From: JBAZKK01 sp964456925
GTDB taxonomy: Bacteria; Omnitrophota; Gorgyraeia; Gygaellales; Profunditerraquicolaceae
Reading direction: 5' to 3'
Length of the DNA: 64,000 nt
NCBI GenBank assembly: GCA_964456925.1
Contig: CAYWCX010000001.1
Span: 32,113-96,112 of the forward strand
Made by a program: the position numbers and the translations under genes. The notes below the pieces were generated by a model. The model had not been told where the DNA came from. It made no database searches and saw only the letters and a list, made by a program, of their open reading frames with translations. Positions within the stretch are counted from its first letter, which is position 1. Every line of letters starts with the position of its first letter. This document shows positions 59,340 through 64,000 of this stretch, in pieces.

Positions 59340-60032
59340 TTATTTTTGCAATAAATCCGGCCGGCGTTGCCTCGTTCTTTTAAGCGCCTCTTCTCTTCTC
59401 CATTTTTCAATCTTGCGGTGGTCGCCTGAAAAGAGTATCTTGGGCGGCTTTAATCTGCGAAAAACCGCAGGTCTGGTGTACTGCGGGTATTCTAATAAAT
59501 TACCCTCAAATGACTCAAAATTCAAGGAATTTTTATCTCCCAACACGCCGGGGATAAGACGCACTACGCAATCCACCAGCACCATCGCCGCAAGCTCGCC
59601 GCCGGTTAAAACATAATCCCCTATGGATATCTCTTCATCTACCAGGTGCTTCCTGACGCGTTCGTCTATTCCTTCGTAATGGCCGCAGATTAAAATAAGG
59701 TGTTTTTCTTTCGATAGCCTGCGGGCAGCCTTCTGTTCCAATCTGGCACCTTGGGGAGAGAGTAAAATTACGCGCGGCTTCCTGCTCCTGGCCCGGGCTT
59801 TAATATCATCCACGGCAGCGAAGAACGGCTCCGGCCGCATTACCATCCCCGAGCCGCCGCCGTAAGGATGGTCGTCTACTTTACGGTGCTTATCGGTAGA
59901 ATAATCACGCAGGTCGTGCAGGTATATTTTAACCCTGCCATTTTTCTGCGCCCGCTTGATGATGGATTCGTCCAGAACCGGTCCAAACATCCCGGGGAAT
60001 ATGGTAATGATATCAATGCGCATCGCTGTCAT
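59340..60032 (-). CDS. trmD: TrmD, tRNA (guanine-N1-)-methyltransferase
   Basis: Forms m1G37 in tRNA, including tRNA-Pro such as the one at 13.4 kb. The 230 residues show DIITIFPGMF, KVDDHPYGGGSGMVMRPEP, ILICGHYEGIDERV and the SIGDYVLTGGELAAMVL knot. The ATG at 60032 overlaps the tgt stop (ATGA). A second ATG three codons later is possible. Confidence 0.97.
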   Translation of the reverse strand: MTAMRIDIITIFPGMFGPVLDESIIKRAQKNGRVKIYLHDLRDYSTDKHRKVDDHPYGGGSGMVMRPEPFFAAVDDIKARARSRKPRVILLSPQGARLEQKAARRLSKEKHLILICGHYEGIDERVRKHLVDEEISIGDYVLTGGELAAMVLVDCVVRLIPGVLGDKNSLNFESFEGNLLEYPQYTRPAVFRRLKPPKILFSGDHRKIEKWRREEALKRTRQRRPDLLQK

Positions 60033-61153
60033 CTGTTGTTGTTCTTGCGTGAACCCGCCTTCATATATTTAGCGAGGAAGGTTTTTTTAAATTCGGCGAA
60101 CCTGTCCTTTTGGATTGAGTCTCTGATGGCGGACAGCAGTTTCAAATAAAAATGGATGTTATGCAGAGAAACCAGCCTTAACCCCAGGATTTCTTCGGTA
60201 TTAAAAAGGTGCCGCAGGTACGCCCGGCTGAAATTCTTGCAGGTATAACAACCGCACTCCTCATCGAGGGGCTTGAAGTCCTCGGCATAAGGGGAATTAC
60301 GGATAATCAATTTCCCTTCGCTGGTAAAGGCGCTGCCGTTCCTGCCGTAGCGCGTGGGCGTGACGCAGTCAAACATATCAATGCCTGCCTCCGCTGCCTC
60401 AAGGATATCTTCGGGCAGGCCCACGCCCATAAGGTAGCGCGGCTTATCCTTCGGCAATAACCCCGCCACCAACTGGGTAATATTATATATTAATTTCCGG
60501 GGTTCGCCAACCGAAACTCCTCCGATGGCATAACCGTCAAAACCCAAATCCACCAGTTCCCCGGCGCAAGCCCGGCGCAAGTCTTCATAGCTGGCGCCCT
60601 GCACGATAGAAAAAAGCAGCTGCTCCGTATGATGCGCTTCTTTAGAACGCACTGCCCAGTCAATCGTCCTTCTCATCGCTATCTCGGCATAGTCCCTGGC
60701 GCAGGGATAATGCACGCATTCATCGAGCGGCATCATAATATCCGAACCGAACTCCTCCTGGATTTTCACCACGTCCTCGGGGCTGAAGGTATGTCTCATC
60801 CCGTCAATGTGTGACTGAAACTCCACCCCGCTATCCTTAACCTTTCTTAAAAGCGCAAGGCTAAATATCTGGTATCCGCCGCTATCGGTAAGGATAGGCC
60901 CCTGCCAGCTCATAAAATTATGCAGCCCGCCGGCTTTCTTAATGACCTCCACCCCGGGCCTCAGGAATAGATGATAGGCATTGGAAAGTATAATCTCTGC
61001 ACCGGCGCCTTTTAAATCAGCCGGCGACAGGGTCTTAACCGTGCCCTGGGTGCCTACCGGCATAAAACAGGGAGTTTCAACCACGCCGTGCAAGGTCTTC
61101 AATCTGCCGAGGCGCGCCCCCGAATTTTTATCCTGATGAATTAATTCAAACAT
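60029..61153 (-). CDS. tgt: Tgt, queuine/preQ1 tRNA-ribosyltransferase
   Basis: Exchanges G34 for preQ1 in tRNAs with GUN anticodons. The 374 residues include TPCFMPVGTQGTVK, ILTDSGGYQIFS with the catalytic Asp, IVQGASYEDLR, GGVSVGE, DMFDCVTPTR with the nucleophilic Asp, and the zinc cysteines CGCYTCKNFSRAYLRHLF. It is adjacent to queA, with queH close by. Confidence 0.97.
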   Translation of the reverse strand: MFELIHQDKNSGARLGRLKTLHGVVETPCFMPVGTQGTVKTLSPADLKGAGAEIILSNAYHLFLRPGVEVIKKAGGLHNFMSWQGPILTDSGGYQIFSLALLRKVKDSGVEFQSHIDGMRHTFSPEDVVKIQEEFGSDIMMPLDECVHYPCARDYAEIAMRRTIDWAVRSKEAHHTEQLLFSIVQGASYEDLRRACAGELVDLGFDGYAIGGVSVGEPRKLIYNITQLVAGLLPKDKPRYLMGVGLPEDILEAAEAGIDMFDCVTPTRYGRNGSAFTSEGKLIIRNSPYAEDFKPLDEECGCYTCKNFSRAYLRHLFNTEEILGLRLVSLHNIHFYLKLLSAIRDSIQKDRFAEFKKTFLAKYMKAGSRKNNNR

Positions 61154-61154
61154 T

Positions 61155-62147
61155 TTATAAAATCAACATCGCATCGCCGTAACTGTAGAAACGGTATTTT
61201 TTCTCAATCGCTTCCTCGTATGCCTTCTTAATGAATTCTGTGCCGGCAAAGGCTGCCGTCAGCATAAAAAGCGTGGTGCGGGGAAGATGAAAATTAGTAA
61301 GCAGGGCATCGGTGATTTTAAATTCGTAACCCGGATAGATAAATAAATCGGTGTAACCCTCGCTTCTCCCTGAGGCATATGTTTCTAAGGCGCGCAGGCT
61401 CGTGGTGCCTGCTGCGATGATGCGGCGCTTTTGGGCGTGTGCCTCAGTAATAAGCGCCTGCGACAGCTCTGGTATCTTAAAATATTCTTTTTCCATCTTG
61501 TGCCTGGTAATATCAACTTCTTTTACCGGACGGAATGTCCCTGGCCCGACGTGTAAAGTGATACAGGCAACCTCTGCGCCTTGGGCCTCGATGTCTTTAA
61601 GCATCGCTGCGGTAAAATGTAAACCCGCAGTAGGAGAAGCCACTGCCCCGTCTTTTTTGGCATAGACTGTCTGGTAATAAATACTGTCCAGCGGCTCGGC
61701 ATCCCTCTTGATGTAAGGAGGCAGCGGCATTACCCCGAGTTGATATACTGCCGCGGCATCCCTGGCCTGAAAAGTAACTTCGTCTTTAGAATTAACTCGA
61801 GCCGAAATCTTGGCGCCGTCAAACTTTATCTTTTCTCCTGTTTTAAGACGAGCGGGCTTAAGCATTGCCCTGAACCTTAAGTCCCCGAGGTGCTCTAAAA
61901 GCAGGACCTCTACCTTGCCGCCGGTAAGGCGCTGGCCCTTAAGCCGGCTGGGCAAAACCCTGGTGTCGTTTAAGACTAGGAGATCGGAACTTTTAAAATA
62001 ATCCGTAATATCCTTAAAAATGCGGTGTTCGATTCCGCCGCTTTTACGGTCCAGCACCAAAATTCGCGCAGCGTCTCTTTCCTTTAAGGGGTATTGCGCA
62101 ATTAATTCTTTGGGAAGGGGGTAATCAAAATCAGAAAGTTGCAACAT
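61155..62147 (-). CDS. queA: QueA, SAM:tRNA ribosyltransferase-isomerase
   Basis: Makes epoxyqueuosine from preQ1 in tRNA. The 330 residues begin MLQLSDFDYPLPKELIAQYP. They contain LVLNDTRVLPSRLKG, ASPTAGLHF, LHVGPGTFRPV and TTSLRALE. The open frame extends 73 codons upstream over the SpoIID-like gene in another frame; that part is a shadow. The ATG at 62147 overlaps that gene by 17 nt. Confidence 0.96.
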   Translation of the reverse strand: MLQLSDFDYPLPKELIAQYPLKERDAARILVLDRKSGGIEHRIFKDITDYFKSSDLLVLNDTRVLPSRLKGQRLTGGKVEVLLLEHLGDLRFRAMLKPARLKTGEKIKFDGAKISARVNSKDEVTFQARDAAAVYQLGVMPLPPYIKRDAEPLDSIYYQTVYAKKDGAVASPTAGLHFTAAMLKDIEAQGAEVACITLHVGPGTFRPVKEVDITRHKMEKEYFKIPELSQALITEAHAQKRRIIAAGTTSLRALETYASGRSEGYTDLFIYPGYEFKITDALLTNFHLPRTTLFMLTAAFAGTEFIKKAYEEAIEKKYRFYSYGDAMLIL

Positions 62148-63279
62148 TGCTTTCGGGGTAGTAATATTTAAGTATCTCCTGGTAAGCGTGACCCTGTTTA
62201 GCCATAAAATAAGCGCCCCATTGGCACAATCCCACCCCGTGGCCCCAGCCGAGGCCTTCAAAAACAATATCACCTGCGGCAATCTTAACTTCAAATATCG
62301 CGCTTTTGATGATATTCGGCCCCACGATATTACGCAAATCCTTAACGCTGATATCGGTTGAGCCAATGCCGGAAACTACCTTAAGGCTCCTGTACCTGCC
62401 GGATTTATCTTTATCAACGGGGATGACATCCTTGATATTTTTAATCTTATAACCCGCGCCCTGCAGCTTCTCAAGGAACTCCTCCGTGCTGATAACATTA
62501 TGCCAGCGGTAATGCGGGGAGTCCTTGCAAAAACCGCAGGCTACTCCTTTTAAGGGCGCCAGATTTATATTCCATAACTCGCCGGCATCTTCGGTGTAAC
62601 CGGCGCAGGTGGCGTGATAATAAGTGGGGAATATCTTACCTTTATAGTAAAGGACCTCGCCTGCGGTATCGTCAACCGCTTTGTTGGTACGGTAACGCTC
62701 CGAGAACTTGCCTCCGTAAACCTGCGAGTAGATATCGCTGGTAAGGTCGTAGTCGCGTTTGGAATTCTCCTGCATCTCGTAAAGCGCGTAGGTGCGGCAA
62801 GCTACTGCCTGGGCTTTCAGGGCTTCTTCGGGCCAGTAATGCGAGGCCTCGTGATAAAGGATACCCTTGATGTAATCCTCCAAATCAATGTGGTTTACCA
62901 GCAGGAGGTGCCCTAAATTATTTTTGATAATCTCGGTATTGCCGCGGAAATTACGGTCATCAATAAGAAATGCCTCGGGGTCATCGGCCTTAATCAGAAT
63001 CCTCCTCAAACTAAACCCCCTGCCTGCCAAAAGTATTCCGTCTTTATAACCCATCACGGTAGTCCTGATGTTTCTGCCCTGGTATAAGACCTTGCCGGTA
63101 GCAGGGTCAATAATCTCATAATAACCCTTGATCTTAAGCCGAATCGATGCAATATCATCGATAATCGCCACCCTCACCTGTCGCGCTTGAACCTGCGGGC
63201 GCTCGGCAGCAGAAACACTGCCTGCCACTAAAGCAAGCGCTAACCCGACAATAATTTTTAACCTTAACGCCTTGACCAT
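62131..63279 (-). CDS. SpoIID/LytB-domain protein
   Basis: 382 residues. A signal peptide (about 1-24, ending VSAAE) indicates export. The SpoIID domain covers most of the rest (about 125-370): YIKGILYHEASHYWPEEALKAQAVACRTYALY, the Cys pair CAGYTED..CGFCKDSPHY, and GWGHGVGLCQWGAYFMA. In sporulation SpoIID is a lytic transglycosylase acting on denuded glycan. In non-spore-formers the relatives are cell-wall hydrolases or amidase enhancers. No other sporulation gene was seen. Confidence 0.88.
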   Translation of the reverse strand: MVKALRLKIIVGLALALVAGSVSAAERPQVQARQVRVAIIDDIASIRLKIKGYYEIIDPATGKVLYQGRNIRTTVMGYKDGILLAGRGFSLRRILIKADDPEAFLIDDRNFRGNTEIIKNNLGHLLLVNHIDLEDYIKGILYHEASHYWPEEALKAQAVACRTYALYEMQENSKRDYDLTSDIYSQVYGGKFSERYRTNKAVDDTAGEVLYYKGKIFPTYYHATCAGYTEDAGELWNINLAPLKGVACGFCKDSPHYRWHNVISTEEFLEKLQGAGYKIKNIKDVIPVDKDKSGRYRSLKVVSGIGSTDISVKDLRNIVGPNIIKSAIFEVKIAAGDIVFEGLGWGHGVGLCQWGAYFMAKQGHAYQEILKYYYPESNVATF

Positions 63280-63479
63280 AGCCAGAATATTAAAGACAGG
63301 ATTATACTTAATAATATTGAAGTTGCCAGCGGGAAATAAAAGGTAAAGTTCTTTTTCTGGATTAATATATCGCCCGGTAACTTTCCCAAAAAGGGCACTT
63401 TATTGACAAAGGTCAAAAGCAACCCTGCCCCTAAAAGAATAACGCCAAAGATGATTAAGGTCTTGCCGATTTCCTGCAT
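63264..63479 (-). CDS. DUF2905 small membrane protein
   Basis: 71 residues starting MQEIGKTLIIFGVILLGAGLLL. It has two transmembrane helices (about 5-22 and 46-68) joined by NKVPFLGKLPGDILIQKKNF, the DUF2905 signature. The function is unknown. The frame extends 14 codons upstream into queH; the ATG at 63479 fits the family. It overlaps the SpoIID-like gene by 16 nt and queH by 25 nt. Confidence 0.88.
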   Translation of the reverse strand: MQEIGKTLIIFGVILLGAGLLLTFVNKVPFLGKLPGDILIQKKNFTFYFPLATSILLSIILSLIFWLWSRR

Positions 63480-63997
63480 CGCTCTATCTCCGAATAAATA
63501 CAGCCGCAATATTTCTGGCAATAGATACCTTTAGCTTTCGCTTCATCGTGCGCCTTGCGAAAACCCGGCCGAAAATCCTCATAATAAAACTCTACTTTTA
63601 CCTCTCTCGCAACATCATTACCGATCTTCTTCAGCGACTCCTGGTCTTGATAAGGACTTACCAAAAGCGTAGTCGAAAAATGGCTAAAGCCCTTCTCCTT
63701 CGCTTCCTTCGCCGTCTTGCCCAGCCGCAGCTTCCAGCAGATTTCGCACCTGCCGGGATTAGACTCTTTTAGATTGACTGCCTGAAAAAAATCCTGCGGC
63801 CGGTATTCAGGATAAATTACTTCTACCCCGATATCCTTAGTGTATCCTTCTACCGCACTCCTTCGATTATTGTATTCCGAAAGAGGATGTATATTAGGAT
63901 TATAGAAAAATCCCGCAACCTCAAACCCCTTTGCCTTCAACTGTTCTAAGGGGTATATCAAGCACGGCGCACAGCAGGTATGTAATAATAATTTCAT
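63455..63997 (-). CDS. queH: QueH, epoxyqueuosine reductase
   Basis: Final step of queuosine synthesis in tRNA, the non-cobalamin alternative to QueG. The 180 residues start MKLLLHTCCAPC, contain GFFYNPNIHP, the CEICWKLRL pair and the YCQKYCGCIYSE Cys cluster, the set that binds 4Fe-4S and a second metal in QueH. The ATG is at the window edge, so the ribosome site and upstream neighbour are not visible. With tgt and queA it forms a queuosine block. Confidence 0.93.
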   Translation of the reverse strand: MKLLLHTCCAPCLIYPLEQLKAKGFEVAGFFYNPNIHPLSEYNNRRSAVEGYTKDIGVEVIYPEYRPQDFFQAVNLKESNPGRCEICWKLRLGKTAKEAKEKGFSHFSTTLLVSPYQDQESLKKIGNDVAREVKVEFYYEDFRPGFRKAHDEAKAKGIYCQKYCGCIYSEIERCRKSARP

Positions 63998-64000
63998 AAT

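Noticed and set aside
62148..62366. 73-codon upstream extension of queA
   Set aside because: Out-of-frame reading of the SpoIID-like gene; family start is at 62147.
62131..63279. SpoIID-like gene as evidence of sporulation
   Set aside because: The domain is widespread in non-spore-formers and no other sporulation gene is visible.
1..64000. Defence, secretion or biosynthetic island
   Set aside because: Every large gene is assignable to housekeeping or C1 metabolism families, apart from the few unknowns listed; no island signature found.

Overview
The window is a dense, almost entirely minus-strand bacterial chromosome segment of mid-range G+C with short intergenic gaps, many 4-nt ATGA overlaps and long operons. 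The gene set is that of a cell with peptidoglycan (mraZ-rsmH-ftsL-ftsI-murE, murA, ftsK, a SpoIID-type protein) and lipoproteins. It also carries carbonyl-branch and methyl-branch genes of the Wood-Ljungdahl pathway (acsB, metF, folD, fchA). This mix, the gene order and the hairpin-rich intergenic repeats suggest an uncultured lineage such as Candidatus Omnitrophota. That placement is inference; no phylogeny was run.

Layout from left to right. 1-4.1 kb: division and cell-wall cluster murE (cut by the window edge), ftsI, ftsL, rsmH and mraZ, behind a consensus promoter and three 10-bp-spaced MraZ boxes. 4.1-13.0 kb: ribF, nrnA, rbfA, a DUF503 gene, cca, xerD, an MBL hydrolase, a lipoprotein, ligA, a phosphoesterase and an acylphosphatase. 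13.0-13.5 kb: two copies of a palindromic repeat and tRNA-Pro(CGG). 13.5-18.4 kb: riboflavin operon ribBA-ribH-nusB-PHP-ribD-ribE behind an FMN riboswitch with a visible antiterminator/terminator switch. 18.4-19.5 kb: the only sizeable plus-strand operon (pncC-thpR), sharing a -35 element with the rib promoter. 19.4-30.1 kb: pgpA, pgsA, rimO, a RodZ-like gene, ftsK, pnp, rpsO and a helicase-nuclease. 30.1-35.7 kb: rpmB (plus strand), recJ, argS, rsfS, a 49-aa zinc ribbon gene and a CNNM/CBS protein. 35.7-41.9 kb: an M16 peptidase and trpGDCFBA without trpE. 42.0-51.3 kb: murA, prmC, prfA, rpmE, rho, coaE, glgA and polA. 51.3-58.0 kb: a TPR protein and the C1 cluster acsB / flavoprotein / metF / folD / fchA, split by two structured repeats. 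58.0-64.0 kb: yraN, rnhB, rplS, trmD, then tgt, queA, a SpoIID-like gene, a DUF2905 gene and queH (queuosine synthesis).

Most genes are housekeeping. The flavin genes (rib operon, ribF) supply FMN and FAD. The C1 genes convert methenyl-THF to methyl-THF and build acetyl-CoA. The trp operon makes tryptophan from chorismate if trpE lies elsewhere. No CRISPR array, prophage, transposase or defence island was seen.

The least ordinary elements are non-coding. One is a roughly 160-bp multi-stem palindromic repeat present in three copies whose stems show paired (covarying) substitutions. Others are a second structured repeat beside it, a REP-like double hairpin, and the compact regulatory sites at mraZ and ribBA. 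A probable AUA start for rsfS and the flavoprotein with a degenerate second dinucleotide motif between metF and acsB also deserve a check.
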